Notes under the pieces: generated by a model
Database searches by the model: none
What the model was told of the DNA's origin: nothing
Seen by the model: only the letters and a program-made list of their open reading frames with translations
Shown here: positions 55,926-64,000 of the stretch, in pieces
Position numbering within the stretch: position 1 is the stretch's first letter
How the letters are laid out: each line of letters starts with the position of its first letter
Translations under genes and position numbers: made by a program
Source of the DNA: Dehalococcoidia bacterium
Lineage (GTDB): Bacteria > Chloroflexota > Dehalococcoidia > Tepidiformales > Tepidiformaceae
Length of the DNA: 64,000 nucleotides
Assembly (NCBI GenBank): GCA_020853755.1
Contig: JADYYG010000062.1
Span: 1-64,000, forward strand
Reading direction: 5' to 3'

Positions 55926-56356
55926 GCGGTTCGGCTTCCGCGCTCGGCGACGCAACGTTCCTCAGCGCGCTGCTGGATACGCTCATCCCGTCAAGCGGCA
56001 AACGGGGGATGCCCGGCGCAGGCGGCCTCGGCATCGAGCGCGACGTTGCCGCCTCCATCGCTGCCGACAGCGCAGCGGGCCTTCCCGTGGGCGGATGGCT
56101 CGAAGCGCTCTATGCGGGCACGCCCGGCTTCGCCACCCTCCCTGCGGCCGAACGAACTGGAGCGGTCGAAGCGCACGCGGCCACCAATCCGGCTGCCATG
56201 CAGGCGCTCCTGCGAAGGGTCTACCTCGCGTACTACCAGCACCCGACCGTGCTTGTGGCTATCGGCGAGCCGCCACGACCCCCTTTCCCTGAGGGCTTCG
56301 AACTCGAACCGTCGGACCCAGAACTGCTGGCCGCGCTGAAGCCACGGCAGAAGTAA
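55922..56356 (+). CDS. Small subunit-like protein of GMC oxidoreductase (gluconate 2-dehydrogenase subunit 3-like)
   Basis: 144 residues. Begins ALGDATFLSALLDTLIPSSGKRGMPGAGGLG, the pattern of gluconate 2-dehydrogenase subunit 3, and is otherwise helical. Its ATG overlaps the GMC stop, so the two are made together. No Tat signal is present on either protein, which is unlike most periplasmic versions. Confidence 0.7.
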   Translation: MSGSASALGDATFLSALLDTLIPSSGKRGMPGAGGLGIERDVAASIAADSAAGLPVGGWLEALYAGTPGFATLPAAERTGAVEAHAATNPAAMQALLRRVYLAYYQHPTVLVAIGEPPRPPFPEGFELEPSDPELLAALKPRQK

Positions 56357-56375
56357 GCCGCGTTCGCGCCGCCGA

Positions 56376-56396
56376 GTCCGAGCGTGAAGCTCGGAC
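56376..56396 (+). terminator. Hairpin after the GMC operon
   Basis: GTCCGAGC (56376-56383) pairs with GCTCGGAC (56389-56396) around GTGAA, 20 bases after the stop at 56356. There is no T-run, so termination is uncertain. Confidence 0.4.
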
Positions 56397-56432
56397 GTAG
56401 GGAATCCCCGCAGATTTTGCCCAGTTTGCCCG

Positions 56433-56460
56433 TCAATTCCGCGACAGAGCGTGCCGATAA
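56433..56460 (+). promoter_or_regulatory. Sigma-28-like promoter before the HDOD-GGDEF gene
   Basis: GCCGATAA at 56453-56460 matches the -10 box of sigma-28/sigma-D promoters exactly, and TCAA at 56433-56436, 16 bases upstream, is close to the TAAA -35 core. It lies 58 bases before the ATG at 56518. Confidence 0.4.
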
Positions 56461-56517
56461 CTGAGTTGCAAGCAAGCGCACCCGGGACGGCCGGCGCGAA
56501 TCCGCAGGAGTTACTCA

Positions 56518-58026
56518 ATGCCGTCCACGCTATCCCTGGTTGAGCTGATGGAGTCGGCGAACCTGCCGACGATCCCCGTTGTCGCCGTCCAGATCATCGG
56601 GCTGGTCCAGCGGGAGGACCTCGACATCGACCTCCTGGCGGAAACGATCATGCGCGACCCGTCGCTTTCGGCGCGGGTGCTCAAGACGGCGAACTCCGGG
56701 TTCTATGGCCGCCCGCGCAGCGTCACGAAGATTCGTGACGCGGTGATGGTGCTGGGCCTGCGGAGCGTGAAGACGCTCGCCCTCGGGTTCTCGCTCGTCG
56801 GGGCGATGCGCCACGCGGAGAAGGGCGAGAAGAAGGGCTTCGATCACCGCGACATCTGGCAGCGAAGCCTTCTGGCGGCCGCCGGGGCCCGGACGGTGGC
56901 CGGGCGGGCAGGGTTCGCCTGCAGCGATGAAGCGTTCCTCGGCGGGCTGCTCCACCTCATCGGCGTGGTTGCCCTCGAACGGACCCTTGGCGACCAGTAC
57001 CACTGGTACTGGGAAGCCGCGGAAGGTGACCTCACTCGCCTCCGCGCCATCGAACGGGAGGCGCTCGGGTTCGACCACGCCGAAGCCGGCGCAGCGCTTG
57101 CCGAGAAGTGGAACCTCCCGGAGGCGCTGGTCACCGCCATCCGCATGTTCCCCACACCCGACGATGCGGACGGCGACTACCGGGACCTCGTTCGCTGCGT
57201 GGCGACGGCCGAATCGGCGGCCGACCTCACGCTGGGCAGCGACCCGGCAGGGGCGCTCACCCGCTTCCGCTGGGACTGTCACCAACTGTTCGGCATCGGC
57301 GACGAGGCTTCGGACGCGCTTATCACGACGATCATCGAGGATGCCGGCGTGCTCGGTTCGATGCTCGACGTCCCGGACCCGGGCATCTCGGCGGACGCGG
57401 TCCTGGCGCGGGCGCAGGAGGCGCTGCTCCAGATCACGCTTGAATCGGAGCGCGAAAACGCTCAACTGCTCGCGGAACGGAACCGTCTTACGCTCGAAGC
57501 TTCGACCGACGCGTTAACGGGGCTGGCCAACCGCCGCCACCTGGAGGAGTACCTCGGCGAACACTTCCGCATCTCCTCGCGTTACGGCACCCCGCTGAGC
57601 GTCATCATCTTCGACATCGACTTCTTCAAGAAGGTGAACGACACGTACGGCCACCTCGCCGGCGACGAGGTGCTGCGCCAGGTCGCGGCGACGCTCGCGC
57701 AAACGGTGCGCGAGGCCGACCTCTGCGCCCGCTACGGCGGCGAGGAGTTCGTGGTGGTGCTCCCGGCCACACCCGGCGAAGGCGCCGAAGATGTGGCCGA
57801 ACGCGCACGCGTCGCGGTCGAGGCCGCCGTTATCACAACCGGAGGGGCAACCCTGCGAGTGACGGTCAGCGCCGGGGTGAACAGCTACCGGAAGGACGGC
57901 CAGGCCTCGCCGGACTGGCTGTTGAAGGAGGCCGACATGGCGCTGTACGACGCGAAGCGGGCGGGCCGCAACCGCGTGCACCGCTTCGAAGAGGCGCCGG
58001 CCTCGCCGTGGAGCCTGGCCAGTTAA
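56518..58026 (+). CDS. HDOD-GGDEF two-domain signalling protein
   Basis: 502 residues. N-terminal HDOD domain (LVELMESANLPTIPVV, ETIMRDPSLSARVLKTANSGFYG, IRDAVMVLGLRSVKTLAL) covering about 1-230. A coiled-coil-like linker (LESERENAQLLAERNRLTLEA) leads to a C-terminal GGDEF domain with DIDFFKKVNDTYGHLAGDE and an active GGEEF at residues 407-411. Predicted diguanylate cyclase controlled by an HDOD sensor. AGGAG precedes the ATG by nine bases. It is the second GGDEF gene of the window. Confidence 0.93.
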   Translation: MPSTLSLVELMESANLPTIPVVAVQIIGLVQREDLDIDLLAETIMRDPSLSARVLKTANSGFYGRPRSVTKIRDAVMVLGLRSVKTLALGFSLVGAMRHAEKGEKKGFDHRDIWQRSLLAAAGARTVAGRAGFACSDEAFLGGLLHLIGVVALERTLGDQYHWYWEAAEGDLTRLRAIEREALGFDHAEAGAALAEKWNLPEALVTAIRMFPTPDDADGDYRDLVRCVATAESAADLTLGSDPAGALTRFRWDCHQLFGIGDEASDALITTIIEDAGVLGSMLDVPDPGISADAVLARAQEALLQITLESERENAQLLAERNRLTLEASTDALTGLANRRHLEEYLGEHFRISSRYGTPLSVIIFDIDFFKKVNDTYGHLAGDEVLRQVAATLAQTVREADLCARYGGEEFVVVLPATPGEGAEDVAERARVAVEAAVITTGGATLRVTVSAGVNSYRKDGQASPDWLLKEADMALYDAKRAGRNRVHRFEEAPASPWSLAS

Positions 58027-58032
58027 CGGGGC

Positions 58033-59196
58033 CTATCCGTAGACGAGCGCCCGGTCGATCATCGCGCGGCTGATAACCACCCGCTGCACCTGGCTCGTGC
58101 CTTCGACGATGGTGAGCTGGCGGGCGTCGCGGTAGTGGCGTTCGAGCGGATGGTCCTTCATGTAGCCCTGCGCGCCGAGCACCTGGAGGGCATCGAAGGC
58201 GACGCGGTTCGCCATCTCAGTGGCGTAGGCCTTGGCGATCGAGAGGTTGTGGGCGTACTCCTTCATGAACTTGCCCTGGTCCACCAGCCAGGCCGCCTTG
58301 TAGACGAGGTTCCGCGCGGCTTCGATCTGGATTGCCATGTCCGCGAACATGAACTGGATGGCTTCGAAGTCGATGACGGAGTTGCCGAAGGCCTTCCGTT
58401 CGCGCGCCCACTCCATCGCATAGCCGGCGGCGCCTTCGGCAAGGCCAACACCGCGCGCTCCGACGGTCGGCCGGAGGGAGTTCAGAGTGAACATCGCATG
58501 GTTGAAGCCCTGGCCCTCGACGCCGCCAAGGAGGTTCTCCGCGGGGACGCGTACATCGGAGAAGCTGAAATGCGCAGTAGGCACGCTGCGCACGCCCATC
58601 TTGTCATCGGTCCGGTCCACGCGGACGCCGGCTGCGTGAGCATCAACGACGAAGGCGCTAATCCCCTTCGCGCCAGGCCCGCCAGTACGGGCGAAAACAG
58701 TCAGGTAGTCGGCCACGGTGCCGCCGGAGATGTAGACCTTGTTGCCGTTGAGGATGTAGTCGTCGCCGTCGCGGGTCGCGCGGGTTTCGAGCGCAGCGGC
58801 GTCTGAGCCGTGGTCGGGTTCGGTGAGGCAGAACGCCGCCTTCCGGTCGCCCGAGCAGAGGGCGGGGAGCCACTTCTGCTGCTGTTCCGGGGTGCCGCCG
58901 AACATGATTGGCCGGGTAGGCAGGCCGCTGAGGACAAGCATGAGGCCGGCGCCGCATTCGTACTTCGCGACCTCCTCGATGGCCAGGCAGAGGGGCAGGA
59001 TACCGTTGCCGGTGCCGCCCATCGACTCAGGGATGGCCATGCCGAGGAGGCCCGCCTGCTTGAACGCTTCGAAGTAGTCGTGCGGGTACTCGCCCGTTTC
59101 ATCAACTTCCTTCGCGCGTGGCGCGACGACTTCGCGGGCGATACGGCGGGCGGTGTCCTTGATCAGGCGGTGTTCTTCAGACAGTTCGAAGTCCAT
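58033..59196 (-). CDS. Acyl-CoA dehydrogenase
   Basis: 387 residues, family length. Oxidises acyl-CoA to enoyl-CoA with FAD. CLTEPDHGSDAAALETRA and the C-terminal LTIVEGTSQVQRVVISRA are diagnostic, and Glu365 in VEGTSQ is the catalytic base. The N-terminus MDFELSEEHRLIKDTARRI is complete; GAGGAG lies six bases before the ATG. It is divergent from the effector-like gene (110 bases) and convergent with HDOD-GGDEF. The chain length of the substrate cannot be told. Confidence 0.95.
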   Translation of the reverse strand: MDFELSEEHRLIKDTARRIAREVVAPRAKEVDETGEYPHDYFEAFKQAGLLGMAIPESMGGTGNGILPLCLAIEEVAKYECGAGLMLVLSGLPTRPIMFGGTPEQQQKWLPALCSGDRKAAFCLTEPDHGSDAAALETRATRDGDDYILNGNKVYISGGTVADYLTVFARTGGPGAKGISAFVVDAHAAGVRVDRTDDKMGVRSVPTAHFSFSDVRVPAENLLGGVEGQGFNHAMFTLNSLRPTVGARGVGLAEGAAGYAMEWARERKAFGNSVIDFEAIQFMFADMAIQIEAARNLVYKAAWLVDQGKFMKEYAHNLSIAKAYATEMANRVAFDALQVLGAQGYMKDHPLERHYRDARQLTIVEGTSQVQRVVISRAMIDRALVYG

Positions 59197-59306
59197 GTGC
59201 TCTCCTCACAAGACGCTGGTGAAGCGGTATTGAAGCACGCCGCGGGCCGCTGCGCCCAGACGGTGGGGTAGAGACACTCGACTGAGAGGCGTATTGTGAG
59301 CGTGCC

Positions 59307-61754
59307 GTGACCGAACCTGCCAGCCATGCCAGGGAGCACGCGAAGCGTCCCAAGCCACGCGCGCCAGAATCACAAAATGCTCCGCAGGGGCAGCCGGGCC
59401 GCGTGCCCGGTGAATTTTCGATCCTGGCGCTGCAGGCGCAGGCCGGGAACGCCGCGGTGCAGCGCGTCCTCCAGCGCCGGAATACGGTGGTGCAGCGGGA
59501 AGGCGACACCATCTACATGGATGAGAGCGGCGTCGGCCACAAAGAGCCTTCGAAGACGAAGACCCACGGCGTCTTCTACATGGACGAGCAGGGCGTGGGC
59601 CACAAGGAACCTTCGAAGACGAAGACCCATGGCGTCTTCCACATGGACCAGCACGGCGTGGGCCACAAGGAACCCGATAAGACACCTGCCCGCACCACCC
59701 CGTTCTTCATGGACGAAAAAGGTGTCGGTCACGATGCACCCGACAAAGTCCGTTCGTCGGTGAAGAAGGCCCTCGGCGCCATCCAGCAAGTCCACGATGC
59801 TGGCATGGCCGAGGCCACGAAAGTTACCGACGGGATGGCTCCCTGGGCTGCACGGCTCAACGAAGCGAAGCTCAAGAGCGCCACTGCACTCACTGCCCTG
59901 AACACCGGCGCCGGATTCTGGCAGGTCGAGGCTGCCGACAGCGGCCAGAACGCCGCAACACAGGCCGAAGCCGCCGACACCGCCGCAGCGGCCGCAAAGA
60001 AAGCGCACGACGATACCGTCGCCGAAAGCGTGGGCGTAAAGGCCGCGGCCAAGAAGATCAACGACTGGGCTGGCAACTTCGCCCAGAACCGGAACCGGTT
60101 CGGTAAGGACAAGGCGCGGTGGCTCCGCTACGACAGCCCGATGACCACCAGTGCCGTCAACAAGATCCAGGAACTCCTGGACAACCAGGGCAGAGCAAGC
60201 CTGGATGCGCTGAACCTCGCGGGCACGGTCGATGCGGAACTCGCCAGGTTCAAAAAGGAATCGGACGACGCCGCAGAAGCGGCCAAGAAGGCCTGGAGCC
60301 CGCTGGCAGTTGGAGGCGGCACCACTTTCACCATCGTCGGTATCCTTCAGCAGAAGCTCAACGCAACCCGGGCGAACGGCGCAAACCGCACTTCGATATC
60401 TTCTTTCTTCGACACCGCCACCGAGAACCTGCTCACAGCCTACCAGGCAGCGAAGGGGATCAACGGCGCCAGCAAGGCAGGCCTCGCAACGTGGCTGGCC
60501 CTCGATGCTGATGCGCCGAGCATTGTGGTCAACGGCCAACTCACCGTGAAAGCAAAGGAAGAGGCGACGGGTTCCACACCCCTCGATGGCAACCGCCATC
60601 CCATGGTCTCCTTCGGGAAGACCGGAAACGCCGTCAAAGAGCTGCAACAGCGGCTCAACAACTGGCGGGCCGCACAGCCTGGGCCGAAACCGCCGTTCAA
60701 GCCGCTCAAGGTCGATGGCATCTTTGGCTTCTTCACGAACAGTGCCACCAAGAAGTTCCAGGCGTCCGTCAACATCCAGGCGAACGGCAACGTTGGCAAA
60801 CTGACCTGGGGCGAACTCGACAAAGTGCCCGGCGGCATCACCATCGGCGCCCAGTCCTTCTACAGCGAGGAAGTGGTCGAAGGCGCCACTGCCGGTGGGA
60901 CGAGCGCGTTCGACTGGGAAGTGAAGAACAACAAGGTCACCATCACCGTCCGGATCAAGTTCACGGGCGCCAGCAGCCACCCGATGGTCAACACCTGGCT
61001 CGATGACATCCGCTCGGTGTGGAACAACTACAAAGCGGTGGAGCTGGGGGCGAATCCCGCCCGGCAGTACGACATCGAGTTTGTGCCGAAGAAGTCATCA
61101 TCGGCCCCGCACAAAGTGAAGGTCGGAAAGCCGACCAAGAAGAACCCCGACCCCCGCTCCGACACCGACAACTGGTATGTGAACGACACGCGCCGCGGCC
61201 TCGCACCCCATGAGTTCGGCCACCTTGTTGGACTCGATGACGAATACAACCGCCCGGAAGAATCGTACGTGAAGACCACGGGGCTCGAGCCGGCAGTGGC
61301 CCAGACCCGTGCTGCCGATGGCGCCGGGTCTCGCACCGTGGCGGACGAAATCAACGCCATCCTGACTGGCAACCCAACCCTCACAAGCGACCAGAAGCTC
61401 GGACTTGTCGCCGACAAACTGGATAACCACGGCATCATCACAGGCGCCTTCGCGCGCCTGGTCGCGCAGCGCTACCAGGCTGCCTATGGCTTCAACGGCG
61501 CCGCCGACATCTCGCAGTTCTTCTACCAATACAACAACAACGACTGGACCTCGAATCTCACCCGCGTGACCGAACCGTTCACCGTCTCGAATGGCAGCCT
61601 GATGGGTGAAATGACCAGCAATCTCGCGCGTGGCCAGGATCTCACAACGGTAGCCCCCCACGAGCACCCTGTTCAGCCACGCCACGTGCAATCGTTCGCC
61701 AACCTGCTCGAGCTGGTCTTCCCCGGCACGAAGTGGAAGCCCGAGCGCCGCTGA
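59307..61754 (+). CDS. Large putative secreted/injected metalloprotease with GNAAV motif, repeats and PG-binding-like domains
   Basis: 815 residues, no signal peptide. Residues 40-58 read ALQAQAGNAAVQRVLQRR, a motif I associate with proteins near the eCIS-core (DUF4157) type, suggesting loading into a contractile injection system. Residues 70-147 are four repeats of about 21 residues (YMDESGVGHKEPSKTKTHG). Alanine-rich helices follow, then a degenerate and a clear peptidoglycan-binding_1-like unit (FGKTGNAVKELQQRLNNW, VDGIFGFFTNSATKKFQ, about 430-505). The C-terminal part has HEFGH (635-639) and Asp645, an HExxHxxGxxD zinc site as in snapalysin. GTG 59307 is the start. The stop overlaps the partner gene. 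Confidence 0.8.
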   Translation: MTEPASHAREHAKRPKPRAPESQNAPQGQPGRVPGEFSILALQAQAGNAAVQRVLQRRNTVVQREGDTIYMDESGVGHKEPSKTKTHGVFYMDEQGVGHKEPSKTKTHGVFHMDQHGVGHKEPDKTPARTTPFFMDEKGVGHDAPDKVRSSVKKALGAIQQVHDAGMAEATKVTDGMAPWAARLNEAKLKSATALTALNTGAGFWQVEAADSGQNAATQAEAADTAAAAAKKAHDDTVAESVGVKAAAKKINDWAGNFAQNRNRFGKDKARWLRYDSPMTTSAVNKIQELLDNQGRASLDALNLAGTVDAELARFKKESDDAAEAAKKAWSPLAVGGGTTFTIVGILQQKLNATRANGANRTSISSFFDTATENLLTAYQAAKGINGASKAGLATWLALDADAPSIVVNGQLTVKAKEEATGSTPLDGNRHPMVSFGKTGNAVKELQQRLNNWRAAQPGPKPPFKPLKVDGIFGFFTNSATKKFQASVNIQANGNVGKLTWGELDKVPGGITIGAQSFYSEEVVEGATAGGTSAFDWEVKNNKVTITVRIKFTGASSHPMVNTWLDDIRSVWNNYKAVELGANPARQYDIEFVPKKSSSAPHKVKVGKPTKKNPDPRSDTDNWYVNDTRRGLAPHEFGHLVGLDDEYNRPEESYVKTTGLEPAVAQTRAADGAGSRTVADEINAILTGNPTLTSDQKLGLVADKLDNHGIITGAFARLVAQRYQAAYGFNGAADISQFFYQYNNNDWTSNLTRVTEPFTVSNGSLMGEMTSNLARGQDLTTVAPHEHPVQPRHVQSFANLLELVFPGTKWKPERR
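59514..59747 (+). repeat. Four in-frame 63-bp coding repeats
   Basis: Period 63 bases (21 residues). The first two units differ at few positions; the third and fourth are more diverged. They encode MDxxGVGHKEPxK-type segments inside the metalloprotease gene. Direct, in-frame and coding, so not a CRISPR array. Confidence 0.85.
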
Positions 61755-62443
61755 TGTTCGTCTCCTACCACCGTTCCGGGGGACCGAGGCCGCGCAGCGA
61801 TGAGTTGGTCGAAATCGATGACGCCGGCGCCGCCCGGGCACGCCGTGTGGTTGCCATCGGCCGAACCGGCTCATTTGCGTTTCAGCTGGATGCGGCAGCA
61901 CTCGCGAGCCTCCGCAAGGCGGTGAGCGGCGCCGCCAACACGCCCGTGGAACTCCAGGCGCCTGGCAGGCCCCCCTACGAAACAGAAGAAGTGACCGCAG
62001 GCGGCGAGTTGTTCCGGTTTCATCCCGGCCAAAAGCTGCCGCGGCCGCTCTACACGCTTGCCAATCGCCTGCGCGGCATCGCAGAAGAAGCCATGGAGCA
62101 CCCCGTGTCCGGGATTGAGCTCACCTTCGACCAGCCTCACAACGCGGTCGTACTACTCGCCCTCGGCGCCGCCCCCGTTGCCGTCGAATGGACCGCCGAC
62201 CACCTGGCGTACGACCTGTTCGGTTCCGGCCAGGCGCTGCTCCAGTCGGGCGTCCTGCCACTCGGACTGAGCCCGGGCCGCCAGGTGCTGCAAACGGGCT
62301 GGCGCCATGCAATCGAACTCACGAGCATCACCGTCGCAGAAGATCAGACCTTCCAGGCGAAGCTGCACTTCTCGATGACCTTCGCCGACGGCCGGGCACG
62401 AGACTGCCAGGTCACGGTGATAGCGGGCAAGGGCTGGTTCTAG
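61754..62443 (+). CDS. Partner protein of the metalloprotease effector, possible immunity or chaperone
   Basis: 229 residues, no signal peptide or membrane helix, mixed alpha/beta (MFVSYHRSGGPRPRSDELVEI, LDAAALASLRKAV, IELTSITVAEDQTFQAKLHF). I recognise no family. Its ATG shares one base with the effector stop (TGATG), so the two are translationally coupled. That placement, with a toxin-like upstream gene, is typical of immunity or adaptor proteins, but function is inferred from position only. Confidence 0.65.
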   Translation: MFVSYHRSGGPRPRSDELVEIDDAGAARARRVVAIGRTGSFAFQLDAAALASLRKAVSGAANTPVELQAPGRPPYETEEVTAGGELFRFHPGQKLPRPLYTLANRLRGIAEEAMEHPVSGIELTFDQPHNAVVLLALGAAPVAVEWTADHLAYDLFGSGQALLQSGVLPLGLSPGRQVLQTGWRHAIELTSITVAEDQTFQAKLHFSMTFADGRARDCQVTVIAGKGWF

Positions 62444-62450
62444 GCCGACG

Positions 62451-62483
62451 GCGAAACGCCCCCCGTTGCGGAGGGCGTTTCGC
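62451..62483. terminator. Bidirectional terminator between convergent genes
   Basis: GCGAAACGCCC (62451-62461) pairs with GGGCGTTTCGC (62473-62483), 11 perfect pairs, between the stop at 62443 and the convergent stop at 62507. T-tracts are short on both strands. Confidence 0.7.
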
Positions 62484-62506
62484 AGAAGTTTGGTTCGACT
62501 GCGCGC

Positions 62507-64000
62507 CTACTCGTAGCGGAGGGCTTCCGCGACGGGCACGCGGCTGGCGTCGCGGCTCGGCCACCAGGTCATCAGCAGCGAGAAGATGAACGAGGCGCCG
62601 ATGACCAGGAGGATTTCCGTCCAGGGCATGGCGAAGGTGATGTCCGCGCCATCGGTGAAGCCCGGCGAGGTCAGGAGGTTGCGGCCGAGGATGGCGCCGC
62701 CGACCACTCCGGAGAGGATGCCCATCACGGCGACGAAGCTCGACTCGAGGAGGAACGTCAACGTGACCGTCTTCCGCTGGTACCCGATGGCCCGCAGCAT
62801 GCCGATCTGCTGGCGGCGTTCGACCACCGAGCGGAAGGCGATGACACCGAGGCCGGCGATACCCACGAAGAGGCCGAGGGCCATGAACGCCTGGAACATG
62901 CGGTTGAAGGCGGTGTTCGTGGCTGACATGTCGGCGAAGATCTTCTCGACGGACTCGGCTTTCACGCCCTGGACGGCGAGGGCTGATTCGATGCCCCGGG
63001 CGGCGGCACGGCTGTCCGTCCCTTCGGCCAGGCGGATATAGCCACGGCGGTAGTCAGGTTCGCCCTTGAGCTGGCGATAGCCGGCCTCGTTCAGGTAGAT
63101 GCCGCCGAAGGTGGGCGCGGGCAGCTGGCTCTTGAGCACGCCGATGACGGTGACCGAGGTCTTGTTGCCAGAGACCGGGTCCGCGATGTCGAGGGTGAAC
63201 GGCTCGAAGCGGTCATCCTCGATGGTCACGTCCTTCGCGGTCCAGTCGAAGCGGTCGTTGAAGCTGACCCCGACGACGGCCGTATCGACCAGGGCGTAGG
63301 AGGCGTCGCTCTTGGCGGCGTCCGTCACGGCCTGGGGGCTTGCAAAGCCGTCCGCGTAGGCGTGGAGCGTCGTCTGCAGGCTCCCGTAGAAGCCGGCGTC
63401 TGCGCCGATGACCGGGTAGAGGCCGTCGTTCTTCTTGCCGGGCTGGCTCACGAGTTCGCCCGAACCGGGAATGGTGGTCCGGCCCGATCCGGTGATTTCG
63501 GCCGCGACCGGCGAGCCGTCTCCCTGGAGCGCGGCAGGCACGTCGCGGACGGTGCTGGCGCCGCTCGCCGTCGTTACGATGTCGATGTTGGCGCGGGCGT
63601 CACCGCCGAGGAAGGCGGTCTGGAAATTCGCGAGGAGGACGCTGAAGACCGTCAGCGAGAAGACGATGAGCGAGAACATCGCGATGGTCATGCCGGTGCG
63701 GAAGCGGTTGCTCAGCGGGTAGGCGATAGCCATCTTGAGTGCCGGCGCCAGCGACGGGAAGCGAGCCGCCGCGGCGATAGTCAGCGCGACAGGGACAACC
63801 AGCCCCGCCGCGAGGTAGAAGAGTTGGCCGAGTCCGTCGCCGGAGTCGCGGAGGACGAAGCCGGTGGCGGCCACAGCAGCCGCAGCGACGAGCGCCAGGA
63901 TCGCGACGCTGTAGGCGCGGAGACCTTCCGCTGAGCCGGAAAAGAGGGCAGTGAGGACGCGGGAGTTGAAGACGATGACGAGGGTGAATGCGATGACGAT
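62507..64000 (-). CDS. FtsX-like ABC transporter permease (5' end outside window)
   Basis: The frame stays open to the right edge; 497 residues are visible. Hydrophobic helices bracket a long extracytoplasmic domain (ANIDIVTTASGASTVRDVP to AAARGIESALAV), and the end carries the FtsX/MacB signature (FVGIAGLGVIAFRSVVERRQQIGMLRAIGYQ, SFVAVMGILSG, WWPSRDASRVPVAEALRYE). Such permeases work with an ATPase, probably encoded upstream of this gene, outside the window, in lipoprotein or peptide export or wall-hydrolase control. An internal GTG at 63874 is not needed as a start. Confidence 0.88.
   Translation of the reverse strand: MVIAFTLVIVFNSRVLTALFSGSAEGLRAYSVAILALVAAAAVAATGFVLRDSGDGLGQLFYLAAGLVVPVALTIAAAARFPSLAPALKMAIAYPLSNRFRTGMTIAMFSLIVFSLTVFSVLLANFQTAFLGGDARANIDIVTTASGASTVRDVPAALQGDGSPVAAEITGSGRTTIPGSGELVSQPGKKNDGLYPVIGADAGFYGSLQTTLHAYADGFASPQAVTDAAKSDASYALVDTAVVGVSFNDRFDWTAKDVTIEDDRFEPFTLDIADPVSGNKTSVTVIGVLKSQLPAPTFGGIYLNEAGYRQLKGEPDYRRGYIRLAEGTDSRAAARGIESALAVQGVKAESVEKIFADMSATNTAFNRMFQAFMALGLFVGIAGLGVIAFRSVVERRQQIGMLRAIGYQRKTVTLTFLLESSFVAVMGILSGVVGGAILGRNLLTSPGFTDGADITFAMPWTEILLVIGASFIFSLLMTWWPSRDASRVPVAEALRYE

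Noticed and set aside
59514-59747. CRISPR-like direct repeats
   Set aside because: Units adjoin without spacers, keep the reading frame and encode a protein repeat.

Overview
The window is GC-rich bacterial DNA. I read it as a chromosome segment from a Chloroflexota bacterium, probably a Dehalococcoidia/Tepidiforma-like lineage. This is an inference from gene content. Many secreted proteins carry long Thr/Pro linkers. The exosortase gene is followed by a glycosyltransferase gene. There are two lipoprotein-like or membrane-anchored sortases, a form II CO-dehydrogenase-type operon, an F420/LLM-type oxidoreductase and MurT. I see no rRNA, tRNA, CRISPR array, insertion sequence or prophage.

Layout. 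1-3.1 kb: an envelope cluster of an internally repeated surface protein (5' end outside the window), an exosortase and a processive glycosyltransferase, joined by start/stop overlaps. 3.1-12.9 kb: mixed metabolic and regulatory genes (CaiB/BaiF CoA-transferase, NadD-like adenylyltransferase, PPOX-fold protein, ABC1/UbiB-like kinase, membrane GGDEF, a DUF1786-DinB pair, LLM oxidoreductase, membrane-anchored phosphodiester glycosidase). 13-15.6 kb: two secreted matrixin-like zinc proteases. 15.7-19.9 kb: alanine dehydrogenase, PPOX-fold protein, MFS transporter, NAD-dependent epimerase. 19.9-35.3 kb: a large envelope region, mostly on the minus strand, with TIG-domain and 1289-residue secreted proteins, two sortases, two paralogous membrane-anchored proteins, a RodZ-like protein and a CAP/SCP protein behind a structured leader. 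35.5-43.8 kb: an 880-residue DUF2325-type protein, leuCD, a SWIM-zinc-finger protein flanked by hairpins, a site-2 protease and MurT. 43.8-52.4 kb: XdhC/CoxI, rplJL with an attenuator leader, glgX and coxG-coxS-coxL-coxM. 52.5-58 kb: a TIMP/NTR-like secreted protein, a dienelactone hydrolase, a GMC oxidoreductase with a small subunit, and an HDOD-GGDEF protein. 58-64 kb: acyl-CoA dehydrogenase, a putative injected or secreted metalloprotease effector with an overlapping partner gene, and an FtsX-type permease cut by the right edge.

Themes. Cell-surface biology dominates: one exosortase, two sortases, several secreted proteins with C-terminal membrane anchors, and three zincins. A recurrent module (GWN...W...PG.P...W) is shared by four otherwise unrelated exported proteins. 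The best candidate for an undescribed system is the 59.3-62.4 kb pair: an 815-residue protein with an N-terminal GNAAV-type motif, four 21-residue repeats, a peptidoglycan-binding-like domain and an HExxHxxGxxD protease site, overlapping a 229-residue partner by one base. Several non-coding elements also look functional: nested hairpins that bury a ribosome-binding site, a dyad over a promoter, a promoter/mini-ORF/terminator unit, and an rplJL attenuator.

Limits. All calls come from reading sequence and motifs. No database search, folding calculation or alignment was run.
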